From the NCBI RefSeq assembly GCF_003014755.1, contig NZ_PYAW01000001.1, forward strand, positions 310,001 to 374,000: 64,000 nucleotides of DNA, in the 5' to 3' direction. This stretch comes from Chitinophaga niastensis (GTDB lineage Bacteria; Bacteroidota; Bacteroidia; Chitinophagales; Chitinophagaceae). Every line of letters starts with the position of its first letter. Within the stretch, counting starts at the first letter, position 1. The notes below the pieces were generated by a model. It was not told where the DNA came from. It searched no databases and was given only the letters and a program-made list of their open reading frames with translations. The translations under genes and the position numbers were made by a program. Below are positions 18,257 to 27,279 of the stretch, one piece after another.

Positions 18257-19220
18257 AAATTTCTTCGTAATACCTGTACATTGTTTTGTCCTTCACGTCG
18301 AAATTATTATGTACTAACTTATCATCTTCATTTCTAAGCAGGCTAATAAAATTGGACAACATACAATCTGAGGCTCTGAGAGAAAGTATTGACCCTCCTC
18401 CGATCCTTGGATTAATGTCTGTAAGGAAATAATCGCCCTCATGCTCTCTGAACTGTATACAGTTGAATCCTCTGAAAGAAAACACAGAAGATATTCCAGA
18501 TATATATTCCAGGATTCTTTCCTTCCTTATAGTTCTGGAAATAATTACTACCCCGGAGTCTACTGCTAGTCTCTCCCGCACCACTGCATTCAGCAATCCT
18601 CCCTGATTATCAAAAAGACAGTCGACAGAATATTCCTGTCCGGGTATGAATTCCTGTACAATGTACTCGTTCGGAGGAAGGCTTTCCTGCAAACGCCGCA
18701 TATCTTCACTATTCTTCTGCAGGATATGTACACCGTTACTGCCCCTTCCTTTACGAGGTTTAACAACCAGTTTTTGTCCTTCGAAACTATCTTTATTTAC
18801 TGAATATTCCTCTAACATACACAATGGCTTCAATGGAACTTTTCCTTTGAGTGCATTATTGAGTATATATTTATCTGTTATTTTTTCTAACGTGTCCTGA
18901 CCAGGGTGAAACAATCTGCATCCGACTGAAAGCAATTGCTGCTCAAAGGATGACAATAAAACAATCTCATTTTCAGGGCCTGATATAATCCATTTAGCCT
19001 TTGTTTTCTGAATATTTTCCAGATACTGTTCACAAACAGTTGCTTTGTTTGCATCGACTGCCTTGTCAACAATAAAAAAATCGTCAACCAGTAAACGTCC
19101 CGCACTTTTCTCTGTAATATCACTTCCTATTACGTAAAAATCATTCTCCTGCAATAACTTTATTATTCCTGCTGAAGGCAGAGAGCTTACGGCTGATCTG
19201 ATTACTTTTATTTTGCCCAT
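18249..19220 (-). CDS. ATP-grasp ligase (carbamoyl-phosphate-synthase-like)
   Basis: A 323-residue ATP-grasp protein: an N-terminal pre-ATP-grasp domain (KIKVIRSAVSSLPSAGIIKL), then the ATP lid (LVVKPRKGRGSNGVHIL), the hinge QEFIPGQEYSVD, and the metal-binding DINPRIGGGS near residue 265. ATP-grasp enzymes join a carboxylate, activated as acyl phosphate, to an amine or other nucleophile. It lies between LegI and the HAD gene. A role in amidating or aminoacylating the nonulosonic acid is my inference from its position. There is no glutaminase partner here, so a normal carbamoyl-phosphate function is unlikely. Confidence 0.75.
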   Translation of the reverse strand: MGKIKVIRSAVSSLPSAGIIKLLQENDFYVIGSDITEKSAGRLLVDDFFIVDKAVDANKATVCEQYLENIQKTKAKWIISGPENEIVLLSSFEQQLLSVGCRLFHPGQDTLEKITDKYILNNALKGKVPLKPLCMLEEYSVNKDSFEGQKLVVKPRKGRGSNGVHILQKNSEDMRRLQESLPPNEYIVQEFIPGQEYSVDCLFDNQGGLLNAVVRERLAVDSGVVIISRTIRKERILEYISGISSVFSFRGFNCIQFREHEGDYFLTDINPRIGGGSILSLRASDCMLSNFISLLRNEDDKLVHNNFDVKDKTMYRYYEEIYE

Positions 19221-19241
19221 TTATAATCTAATGAAACCTTT

Positions 19242-20255
19242 TTAAAAAACTATCAATTCATCCTCTTCATAGTTCCGGCTTGCTTTTCCACCTATTACCT
19301 GATCCCATAACATAGGGCTAATTCCTGTTCCAGGTCTTTTTACAGTAAGATTCTCTTCCGTAAAAATTTCTCCGGTTTTTATACTTTTTGCAGCAACAAT
19401 ACTTTTTCTCGCAACCGCTTTATTTTTAAGTTCTGATGCGGAAGCTGCCTTAACTCCATTTCCTAATGCAAGCTCTATATTCCTGATCGCTGAAACCATT
19501 GCCTTCAGCTCTGCAGGCTCCAGGGAAGATTTGTGATCAGGCCCCTCCATTGTTTTATCAAGTGTAAAATGCTTTTCTATGATAGTGGCACCAAGACTAA
19601 CGGCTGCTACCGGGACTTCAATACCTAGCGTATGATCAGAATATCCGATTTCAACACCCAACCGGTTTTTTATTTCCAACATTGCCAGTAAATTAACATC
19701 CTGCATAGGAGTTGGATATTCCGTGTTACAATGCAATACTGTTATATCTTCTTTTTTTGTGCCGGCTCCTGTTAATGCTTTAATAGCATTCTCTATGTCT
19801 TCCATATCAGCCATGCCCGTAGACATAATGATTTTAGGAAATGCAACTGCCATTTTCCGGAGATAGGGAAGATTGGTAATTTCACCAGATGGTATTTTAC
19901 CTAATTTAATTCCCAACTTGTATAAAAGATCAATGCTATCCAGGTCAAATGCTGTAGACAAGAAATTAATGCCTTTACTTTGAGCGTAAGCTATCAACTC
20001 TATGTGCGCAGCTTCATCCAGTTCCAGCTTCTTCAGCATGTCCTGTTGACTTTCAGCGCTGGAAGTGGTTTGTTTCTGGTAATCTGCTTTTCCCGCAAAT
20101 TTGCTGGCTATTTTATTTGCTTGAAATGTCTGGAATTTAATATAGTCCACTCCAGCATTCAATGCTTCATCAATAAGCAGTTTGGCGTTGTGCAGGCTGC
20201 CATTATGATTAACTCCGGCTTCAGCAATTATGATAACTTTCCTTTTCATATTCAT
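19242..20255 (-). CDS. legI: Nonulosonic acid synthase (LegI/NeuB)
   Basis: A 337-residue NeuB-family synthase that condenses phosphoenolpyruvate with a 2-acetamido-sugar. The TIM barrel starts IIIAEAGVNHNGS; STGMADMEDI, GYSDHTLG and EKHFTLD(K)…GPDH are the conserved strands, and the C-terminal SAF domain (SIVAAKSIKTGEIFTEENLTVKRPGTGI) provides the lid. The start at 20255 overlaps the preceding stop as ATGA; a GTG at 20273 is also in frame but unlikely. With LegB/LegC/LegG the product is expected to be legionaminic acid. Neu5Ac cannot be excluded from sequence alone. Confidence 0.9.
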   Translation of the reverse strand: MNMKRKVIIIAEAGVNHNGSLHNAKLLIDEALNAGVDYIKFQTFQANKIASKFAGKADYQKQTTSSAESQQDMLKKLELDEAAHIELIAYAQSKGINFLSTAFDLDSIDLLYKLGIKLGKIPSGEITNLPYLRKMAVAFPKIIMSTGMADMEDIENAIKALTGAGTKKEDITVLHCNTEYPTPMQDVNLLAMLEIKNRLGVEIGYSDHTLGIEVPVAAVSLGATIIEKHFTLDKTMEGPDHKSSLEPAELKAMVSAIRNIELALGNGVKAASASELKNKAVARKSIVAAKSIKTGEIFTEENLTVKRPGTGISPMLWDQVIGGKASRNYEEDELIVF

Positions 20256-20893
20256 CTTTTTATTTGATGGCACGGATTCCCTACGTATGTTCCTGAAGTC
20301 TCTATTGTGCGATTAACTATCGTCCCGGCACCAATTAAAACGTTGTTACAAATTGAAATTCCATTTACCAATATGCTGCCACTCCCAATAAAAGTTTCGG
20401 CTCCCACCCGGCATCCACCATTTACCACTGCGCTGGTAGAGACATGAACAAAGTCTCCTATTTCGGCGTCATGCTCTATATTAGCGTTGGTATTAATTAT
20501 TGCGTTGGTGCCAATAATTACATCAGCATTTACGTTTACACCATTCATAAGAATAGTACCCTCTCCTATGCTACTTCTTTTTGAAAGAATGGCAAGCGGA
20601 GAAATAATGGTTGCCAGTTTACCTTTGCAATCCCTGACCTTTTTAGCAATATTCATGCGTGCTTTCGCATCCTTAATTTGTCCAACTGTGATTAGAAACA
20701 TTGTCTTATCATTGACAAAAAAAGATATCTCTTCATCTGTGCCTAATATATCGTACCCACTTAACTTTGTTCCTACTTTTTCCTTCACATCAAGAATTCC
20801 TTTTATAACAAAACCCTCAACTGATTCTATCACCTCAATGCATGATTTACAATGCCCACCTCCTCCAATTAGTATCAGTTCTTTTTTTTCCAT
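20252..20893 (-). CDS. legH: PglD/NeuD-type N-acetyltransferase (LegH candidate)
   Basis: A 213-residue two-domain acyltransferase: an N-terminal Rossmann-like sugar-nucleotide binding domain (ELILIGGGGHCKSCIEVIES), then left-handed beta-helix hexapeptide coils (IGEGTILMNGVNVNADVIIGTNAIINTNANIEHDAEIGDFVHVS). The probable catalytic base is the His in NIEHDAEIG. This layout is that of PglD and NeuD, which acetylate the 4-amino group of UDP/GDP-4-amino-sugars. Between the LegC aminotransferase and LegI synthase, the LegH step is the natural assignment. Confidence 0.82.
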   Translation of the reverse strand: MEKKELILIGGGGHCKSCIEVIESVEGFVIKGILDVKEKVGTKLSGYDILGTDEEISFFVNDKTMFLITVGQIKDAKARMNIAKKVRDCKGKLATIISPLAILSKRSSIGEGTILMNGVNVNADVIIGTNAIINTNANIEHDAEIGDFVHVSTSAVVNGGCRVGAETFIGSGSILVNGISICNNVLIGAGTIVNRTIETSGTYVGNPCHQIKR

Positions 20894-20904
20894 GTGTACT
20901 GTAA

Positions 20905-22053
20905 TTAAAATCTTACACTGCTAGGAATATTCACCACCCTTTCTTCCAGCCATCCCGCATTTTCCAGGGAATCTGTCTGGCAATGCTGATACATGGGCAA
21001 TTTATTCATCAGTCGCCAGATTGGTCTGCACATAACCTGATTATCATTGGCCATTTTAAGAAAAGTATTACGCTCTTCCAGATTGGGCATTAATAAAGCA
21101 TTCAGCCAAAAATTTGCCTTCGCGCCCTCTATTTCTGTAATGAAAGGTACTCCAACCTTGTCAAAATAAGACTTATAAGTAGCCGCCAATTCCCTTTTAT
21201 TCTCAACGAAACTGTCTAACCGTTCCAGCTGAGCACATGCCAATGCAGCGGTTATATTAGGCAAACGATAATTGTAGCCAACCTCATCATGCATAAATTC
21301 CCATTGGTGAGGCACCTTCGCTGTGGTAGAAAGATGCTTTGCTCTTTTAGCTATCTTTTCATCATTTGTAACAATAGCTCCCCCTGCCCCGCAGGTTACA
21401 ATTTTATTACCATTGAAGCTAAAGGTTCCTAATAAGCCAAAGCTTCCTGTATGCTTCCCCTTATAGTAACTACCTAAAGATTCTGCAGCATCTTCTATAA
21501 GCTTAATATTATACGCATCGCATATTTCCTTTATTTCGTCTATTCTTAAAGGGAAGCCGAAAGTATGCATTGGGATACAGGCTGCAATCTTCCTCCCACT
21601 GACTTTATTTATACAAATTCCTTCTGCATTCACTTCAGTATGCGATGCTAAAAAATTCCGCAATGCTGAAGGAGAAAGTCCCATGGTATCCTTATCCACA
21701 TCAACAAATACAGGAATCCCTCCTGCAAAACTTATTGCATTAGCGGTAGCAACAAAAGTCAGTGACTGTGTAATAACCTCATCTCCCTGGTTAACGTCTG
21801 CAAGTATTAGTGCAAGATGCAGGGCGGTGGTACCATTTACTGTTGCAACAGCAAATTTAGCGCCCGTAATCTCCACCATCATCTCCTCAAATCTATTAAC
21901 ATACGCTCCTACAGATGATACAAATGTAGAATCCAGTGTATCTAACACATATTTACGCTCATTTCCCGCAAAGTAAGGAGTATGCAACTGGATAAGGCCT
22001 TGGGGAGTATTAAAAGCAGATCTGATAAAATTTATTATCTCTTCAAAAATCAT
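20905..22053 (-). CDS. legC: PLP-dependent GDP-sugar C4 aminotransferase (LegC)
   Basis: A 382-residue DegT/DnrJ/EryC1/StrS aminotransferase. The PLP-binding Lys is 217 (GTFSFNGNK) and EDAAESLGS at about 188-196 binds the cofactor pyridine. The short N-terminal segment before HTPYFAGNERKY, and the closeness to LegB (four-base overlap), match LegC of Campylobacter, which adds an amino group at C4 of the 4-keto-6-deoxy GDP sugar. It is distinguishable from PseC-type enzymes by its LegB partner. Confidence 0.87.
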   Translation of the reverse strand: MIFEEIINFIRSAFNTPQGLIQLHTPYFAGNERKYVLDTLDSTFVSSVGAYVNRFEEMMVEITGAKFAVATVNGTTALHLALILADVNQGDEVITQSLTFVATANAISFAGGIPVFVDVDKDTMGLSPSALRNFLASHTEVNAEGICINKVSGRKIAACIPMHTFGFPLRIDEIKEICDAYNIKLIEDAAESLGSYYKGKHTGSFGLLGTFSFNGNKIVTCGAGGAIVTNDEKIAKRAKHLSTTAKVPHQWEFMHDEVGYNYRLPNITAALACAQLERLDSFVENKRELAATYKSYFDKVGVPFITEIEGAKANFWLNALLMPNLEERNTFLKMANDNQVMCRPIWRLMNKLPMYQHCQTDSLENAGWLEERVVNIPSSVRF

Positions 22054-23048
22054 ATGTTATAGATATCAGCTTTGTATTGTTTTAAATGCTGTTCATTTCT
22101 GAACCAATCAATTGTTTCAGCCAAACCCTGATCCAGATTATATTGCGCATTCCATGAAGTATGCTCCTTTATTTTTTCACACGATCCGAATAGTCTGAAT
22201 ACTTCACTTTTTGCAGGTCTTGTTCTATCAGTATCGTACAATATTTTTGCTGCCGGATTGATCTGATCGATTAACTTCTGTGCCAGCTCACCTACACTAA
22301 TCTCTGATTGAGTAGCAATATTACAATCCGTTCCTATCAGACTATCTGACTTGGCGATAGCAATAAAGCCATTTGCAGTATCCTTCACATATAATAAATC
22401 TCTTGTTGGGGTAATATCGCCAAGTTTTATTTCATTTTTACCGGCAAGCAATTGTGTTATGATAGTTGGAATAACTGCTCTGGCTGATTGCCTTGGGCCA
22501 AAAGTATTGAATGGTCTTACTATAGTAAGCGGCAGATTGAAACTGCGATAAAAAGATTCTGCGATACAGTCAGCACCTATCTTGGATGCAGAATAGGGGG
22601 ATTGGGGTTGTCTTGGATGATTTTCATCAATGGGAACATATTGTGCAGTACCATACACCTCAGAGGTGGAAGTTACCAAAACTCTTTCTATATTGAGATC
22701 TTTAGCTGCCTGCACAATATTCAAAGTACCTTTTACATTTGTATCAATATAAGAATCCGGAGAATGATAGCTGAATGGGATAGCAATCAATGCTGCCAGA
22801 TGAAACACGATATCAATATCTTTCATGGCAGTTCTCACACCATTTGGATCGCGGATATCCCCCGAAAATATTTCCAGTTGTGATAATACTTCCTGTGGTA
22901 ATGTATCCAGCCATCCCCAGCTATTAAAAGAATTATAATATACAAAAGCCTTAACCTTGCAGCCTTCCTGCAATAAGCGCTCCGTCAGATGGCTACCAAT
23001 AAAACCATCTGCACCTGTAATTAATACTCTTTTATTTCTTAAATCCAT
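22050..23048 (-). CDS. legB: NAD-dependent 4,6-dehydratase LegB
   Basis: A 332-residue extended SDR beginning RVLITGADGFIGSHL (cofactor site). The STSEVYGTA motif and YSASK (catalytic Tyr/Lys) follow. The segments AFVYYNSFNSWGWLD and FNTFGPRQSARAVIPTIITQLL are typical of the LegB family rather than GalE or RmlB. In the known pathway LegB converts GDP-GlcNAc to the 4-keto-6-deoxy intermediate, the first dedicated step. It is the first biosynthetic gene of the block, after the export genes. Confidence 0.87.
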   Translation of the reverse strand: MDLRNKRVLITGADGFIGSHLTERLLQEGCKVKAFVYYNSFNSWGWLDTLPQEVLSQLEIFSGDIRDPNGVRTAMKDIDIVFHLAALIAIPFSYHSPDSYIDTNVKGTLNIVQAAKDLNIERVLVTSTSEVYGTAQYVPIDENHPRQPQSPYSASKIGADCIAESFYRSFNLPLTIVRPFNTFGPRQSARAVIPTIITQLLAGKNEIKLGDITPTRDLLYVKDTANGFIAIAKSDSLIGTDCNIATQSEISVGELAQKLIDQINPAAKILYDTDRTRPAKSEVFRLFGSCEKIKEHTSWNAQYNLDQGLAETIDWFRNEQHLKQYKADIYNI

Positions 23049-23133
23049 ACTTGTAATCTATGTCAAAATTATAAACATCAAAACCTGCAAACATTGTACT
23101 GTTCTGATTCAGTTGAAGTAACCTTCATTATGC

Positions 23134-24216
23134 CTACACAAAAAGATCTTTTAGCAGCTTACGGATAATTAATATGATCACGATCAGAAAACCTCCACCA
23201 ATGCCACCCAGCATTAGACCTTTAACCTTACCAAGCTTCTCTTTTCTCAAAGGCAGAATTGGAGTATCTACGATTTGAATAATAGGAGTTTCCTGCGCCA
23301 TTGTAATCTTGGCCAGTTCAAGGTTTTTAACAACTTCAGCATACATCGTCTGTAATACTAACTTATCTCTCGCAGCCAGCTCCATACCAACGCCAGCGAT
23401 CTGTTTTGCCGGATTCATATTTAAATCCTGTACCTGTGCTGCAGAATAAGTTTTACGATTAAGCATTATTTCCAGAGAATCCGCTTCCGATTGTAAGCGG
23501 TCAACGTTAGTCTGAGATCGCTGTGTTTTAGTACTTATATAAAATGCAGTGGCTTCATTAACCAGGCGCTCTACAAAAAATTTGGAGAAAAGCTCATCCT
23601 CGTTTTTACAGCTTACCAATATAAAATCAAGTTTCTTATCTACCTTTTCTACTTTCAACTGAGATTTCGCAATACTCAGCTGAATCTCATTTAGTATACT
23701 ATCCTGTTGCAATGTAAATTTCCCCCTGTCAGCGCCAGTCGGGTACTTAACTGCCTTTAGTTTGGGTTTGGTCCATCCGTCACGCAACTGATTGAAATCA
23801 ATATAACGCTCTATAAGTGTGCTTTTCTCTCCATTAATATCAACAACTGAGAGCAATACTTTTTCTATCATCAGCCTTGACTTGAGAAAAGCCATTACAT
23901 TCTCTCCCTGAAACACGCCGCTTCCTCCACCTCCTCCCAAATCAATTCCAAACTGGCTGGCTATTCCCGAGTAAGCACCCAAAGCACTACCATTATTATC
24001 TTCCGCAACAAAGGTCAGTTCAGCAACATATTTGGGCTTTAGAACAAAAGCCAAAATCAGGCCGACAGCAGCCCCTAATAAACCAAACAACACAATAACC
24101 CACCATTTTTTCAATAAATATCTCCACCAAACCTGCAATTTAAGAATGAGCTCTTTAATAGAGATTTCATCATTTTCTTTAGTTTCTATATGTGAATTCG
24201 TATGCGATACTTCCAT
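23134..24216 (-). CDS. Polysaccharide chain-length determinant, Wzz/GNVR-type
   Basis: A 360-residue inner-membrane protein with two membrane segments: residues about 39-60 (WVIVLFGLLGAAVGLILAFVL) and about 332-352 (MLGGIGGGFLIVIILIIRKLL). Between them is a periplasmic domain with helices and a Gly-rich stretch (GIDLGGGGGSGVF). The Pro-rich segment PLRKEKLGK precedes the second helix, as in Wzz proteins. There is no C-terminal tyrosine kinase domain, so it is not a complete Wzc. It probably sets chain length and may contact the Wza-like exporter encoded next to it. Confidence 0.85.
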   Translation of the reverse strand: MEVSHTNSHIETKENDEISIKELILKLQVWWRYLLKKWWVIVLFGLLGAAVGLILAFVLKPKYVAELTFVAEDNNGSALGAYSGIASQFGIDLGGGGGSGVFQGENVMAFLKSRLMIEKVLLSVVDINGEKSTLIERYIDFNQLRDGWTKPKLKAVKYPTGADRGKFTLQQDSILNEIQLSIAKSQLKVEKVDKKLDFILVSCKNEDELFSKFFVERLVNEATAFYISTKTQRSQTNVDRLQSEADSLEIMLNRKTYSAAQVQDLNMNPAKQIAGVGMELAARDKLVLQTMYAEVVKNLELAKITMAQETPIIQIVDTPILPLRKEKLGKVKGLMLGGIGGGFLIVIILIIRKLLKDLFV

Positions 24217-24246
24217 CTAATTCTTTTTTCGGCAATATATAGACCC

Positions 24247-26721
24247 TTACTTAATCCTTGTTAATATTGTTACTATAATCAGCGCAATAGAAGCTACTCC
24301 TGTACTGATTCCCAGCACTTCCTGGCCTGATAAACCCTTGTGGTTTCTTTTGGAGGGTATAAATATTTCAGCTCCTGGCCTAACTTTCGGGTATTTATTA
24401 AAAAATACCACCTTTCTTGTATTTTTCACTTCTCCGTTAGCATATACAATATAACTCCTCCGCTTCAATGCTGAAGCGGTATAGCCCCCGGCGCCTCTTA
24501 TATATTCTCTAAATGAGTATTCTCTGTCAAAACGAACTTTCTTTGGAAAATATACTTCTCCAAAGAGTTGTACCGTCTGTAATTTTTTAGGAACTTTTAT
24601 GACATCGCCCTCCTCCAGTAGTAAATCATATTTTGATCCTGGCTTGATCATAATCTGGTCCAGATTAATTCCCAGTAATTGATATTTACGTTCTATAGCA
24701 CTCTTAACGCTTGATATGTCTGAGCTGTCCTGTAGCTTATTGTAAAACAATTCCAGCTTATTGTTTAACAATGCACTATCACTACTATTAATATATGTTT
24801 TGCGTAATAAAACAGCTCCTTCAGGAAAAGCCTCAGGTCTTAGTCCTCCTGAACGGGCTATCAAATCTGAAATACGTTCTTTTTTACTCAGAATAGAATA
24901 TCGGCCAGGGAATACTACTTCACCATCAATCTGCATATTAGCCTGTTCGTTATAACCTGGTGATTTACGAATTACAATTTCATCGAAAGGCTCTAATAAG
25001 ATTCTTTCTCCTGCAACACTGGCAAGATCAGCACTGATATCGAGCTGTTTTACAATTGCTTTGCTGCTATCCTTGCTGTCATATTCCCCTTTTCTGATCC
25101 TTCTTGCAATTTCAATGTGTTTAGTCGATGCCGCATCTGTTAGTCCTCCTGCTAATAAAATCAGATCCTCCAGATGCATACTGTCTGCAAAAGGAAACCC
25201 ACCTGGTTTATTCACTTCTCCGGCGATACTCACCTGATACTGCTGACGCAGATCCACTTTTGAAAAAACAATCACGCTATCTTCCTTTTTTAAAGGGATC
25301 AATGTCTTTCCACTTATTACATCCTGTACATTAAAGCTGATGATAGCTGGTGTAAAATCATCCTGTAACCTGCGGATAATCCCTCTGGTTAGTGAGGCTT
25401 CTTCTCTTACGCCATCTGCTTTTTTAATAAGGTCAGTAACTGTCATATTTGGCTCCATACCGTAATTACCCGGATGGAAAACAGCCCCGCTGACAGTAAT
25501 TCTATTACTGAACCGATTCAAAATTGAGTCTACAAAAAACTGGTCACCAGATTTTAATTTGAAAGAAGCTATTTCATTAGCAGGTACATTTATAACTTCC
25601 CGCTCTTTACTATTAATGCGATAACCAGTAATATTATCTTTAAAGGATCCGTCTGTATACCCCCCTGCATAATCCAGTATATTTTGCAAAGTTTCATTAT
25701 CCTTTGCCTCAAAAATGGCAGGCCTTTTTATTTCTCCCAATAATTCTACCCTGGTTTTGTAAGGGTTTACCTTCACAATATCCTGATCCTGTAAAACAAT
25801 ATTATTGGTAAGATCTCCTCTGGTGATAAAATCGTAGAGATCAAAAGTTGTGATTACCTGCCCATTCCTGATTACCTGGATACTTCGGAAAGAACCATTT
25901 TCATCCGGACCACCGGATACATATAACGCGTTGGCTACCGTAGCGAGAGAAGGCAAAGTATAGGTCCCTGGTCTTTGAATTTCGCCAATTAACAATATAC
26001 GAATACTACGAATATTACCCAGGGAAACCTGAACGAATGTTTTTCCTGTAGAAATAGTGGAATAAATGGTTGATAGTTGTTTTGTAATCCTGTTTTTTGC
26101 CTCTTCCATTGTCAGGCCATTTACATAAACAGGTCCTACGTTCGGGATGCGAATATAACCTTCCGCTGATACTGTAAGATCGTGCTGCACTTCTGAATAG
26201 CCATATACATCAATCAATACCTGATCACTCGCCGCCAATCTGTAATTTGCAGGGGTGGGCATTCTGAGATTGGGTTCAAAGGTCAGGTTTTGATTATTGA
26301 ATAATTCAGCTCCGAATATTTTCTTTCTTTTAACGTCTGTCGGAGATGCATTTTGCCTGAAAAGATCAACCTTACTGGTATCAGTACTATTAAACTCCCT
26401 ATCAGAATATTTGGTATCCTTCTGAAATGTCTCAGAACTCTTTTTCTTATCCAATAACTTGTCCAGTCCCATCATCTGTATTCTGGCCTTCAACTTCTCC
26501 GCCTCACTGGAAGGAATTCCCTTTTGATCAGCATAAGTATCAATATCCGACATTCCCAGATTATTCCGCTGCATTTCGTCAACAATTCGACGAATCTGCG
26601 CATCTGACAAATTATCTACATTTACTTGTTTGATCTGGCTTGGTGAAATAGATGGCACCTGCGCCACCACACAAAGGCCAATAAACAGGAACAGCTGGAC
26701 CAGCAATAATTTTCTAAACAT
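24247..26721 (-). CDS. Outer-membrane polysaccharide exporter, Wza-like with repeated SLBB domains
   Basis: An 824-residue protein with a signal peptide (MFRKLLLVQLFLFIGLCVVAQ). A poly-export domain (RLAASDQVLIDVYGY, YIRIPNVGPVYVNGLTMEEAK…) is followed by several SLBB beta-grasp domains recognisable by G-x-V-x-x-PG motifs (GEIQRPGTY, GEIKRPAIF, GAVFHPGNYG, GEVNKPGGF, GEVVFPGRY, GEVYFPKKV). A C-terminal membrane helix (VLGISTGVASIALIIVTILT) ends it. It is larger than enterobacterial Wza (about 380 residues), which is usual in Bacteroidota. It is the first gene of the operon. There is no lipobox Cys after the signal, so it may not be a lipoprotein. Confidence 0.85.
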   Translation of the reverse strand: MFRKLLLVQLFLFIGLCVVAQVPSISPSQIKQVNVDNLSDAQIRRIVDEMQRNNLGMSDIDTYADQKGIPSSEAEKLKARIQMMGLDKLLDKKKSSETFQKDTKYSDREFNSTDTSKVDLFRQNASPTDVKRKKIFGAELFNNQNLTFEPNLRMPTPANYRLAASDQVLIDVYGYSEVQHDLTVSAEGYIRIPNVGPVYVNGLTMEEAKNRITKQLSTIYSTISTGKTFVQVSLGNIRSIRILLIGEIQRPGTYTLPSLATVANALYVSGGPDENGSFRSIQVIRNGQVITTFDLYDFITRGDLTNNIVLQDQDIVKVNPYKTRVELLGEIKRPAIFEAKDNETLQNILDYAGGYTDGSFKDNITGYRINSKEREVINVPANEIASFKLKSGDQFFVDSILNRFSNRITVSGAVFHPGNYGMEPNMTVTDLIKKADGVREEASLTRGIIRRLQDDFTPAIISFNVQDVISGKTLIPLKKEDSVIVFSKVDLRQQYQVSIAGEVNKPGGFPFADSMHLEDLILLAGGLTDAASTKHIEIARRIRKGEYDSKDSSKAIVKQLDISADLASVAGERILLEPFDEIVIRKSPGYNEQANMQIDGEVVFPGRYSILSKKERISDLIARSGGLRPEAFPEGAVLLRKTYINSSDSALLNNKLELFYNKLQDSSDISSVKSAIERKYQLLGINLDQIMIKPGSKYDLLLEEGDVIKVPKKLQTVQLFGEVYFPKKVRFDREYSFREYIRGAGGYTASALKRRSYIVYANGEVKNTRKVVFFNKYPKVRPGAEIFIPSKRNHKGLSGQEVLGISTGVASIALIIVTILTRIK

Positions 26722-27279
26722 GTAATTATAGGATATAAAAACTTTCTTGAATATACTTTTTTGGAAAAAACCTACCTGGCCACATCCGGATGGACGCCGC
26801 CAAATAAGATTGCAAATCTATTAAAAATAACATATAAATGTGATAGGAATTACAATCCCCTAACAGATTTGTTTCTAAATCGTTAGGTATTGTTGATTAA
26901 ATGTTTAAACACACCATTTTTCATATTAGGATTCGTTAACGACCAAATTCATGCCCAAATTGCCTGGAAATTAATTTTAAGCAAATTATAATATCATAAA
27001 AAACATAATATTATAAAATAATAGCAATGCAAATCTATTTTCTATTCTTTTACGTTAATCTATGCAGAGAGTCATTTTGATCATACCTGTTTTCAAAAGT
27101 CTATTTACTACTTAAACAAAAGCATCAGCTCCAAAATCCAAAACGGACAGTTCCGGGAAGTGCATTAAAGTCAGTGATTTGTTAATAAAAATCATTATAT
27201 ATCAATCGTTTCTGTTGTTCTCCGAATACACCTTTTACCCTTTTTTTGTTTAAATTAGTTAAGGCAAAACTTAAACATT
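26722..27279. other. Divergent intergenic region, polysaccharide operon / sigma factor
   Basis: A 558-base AT-rich gap between the divergent exporter and ECF sigma genes. It should hold the promoters of both. I find two copies of TGCAAATCTATT (26811-26822 and 27028-27039); on the minus strand each contains TAGATTTG, a match to TAnnTTTG. No open reading frame, tRNA or terminator is evident. Confidence 0.5.
26813..26820 (-). promoter_or_regulatory. Possible -7 element for the polysaccharide operon
   Basis: The minus strand reads TAGATTTG, matching the Bacteroidota -7 consensus TAnnTTTG, 92 bases before the exporter ATG. I see no good -33 TTG at 19-21 bases, so the site may need an activator or may be a chance match. 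An identical sequence lies at 27030-27037. Confidence 0.3.
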
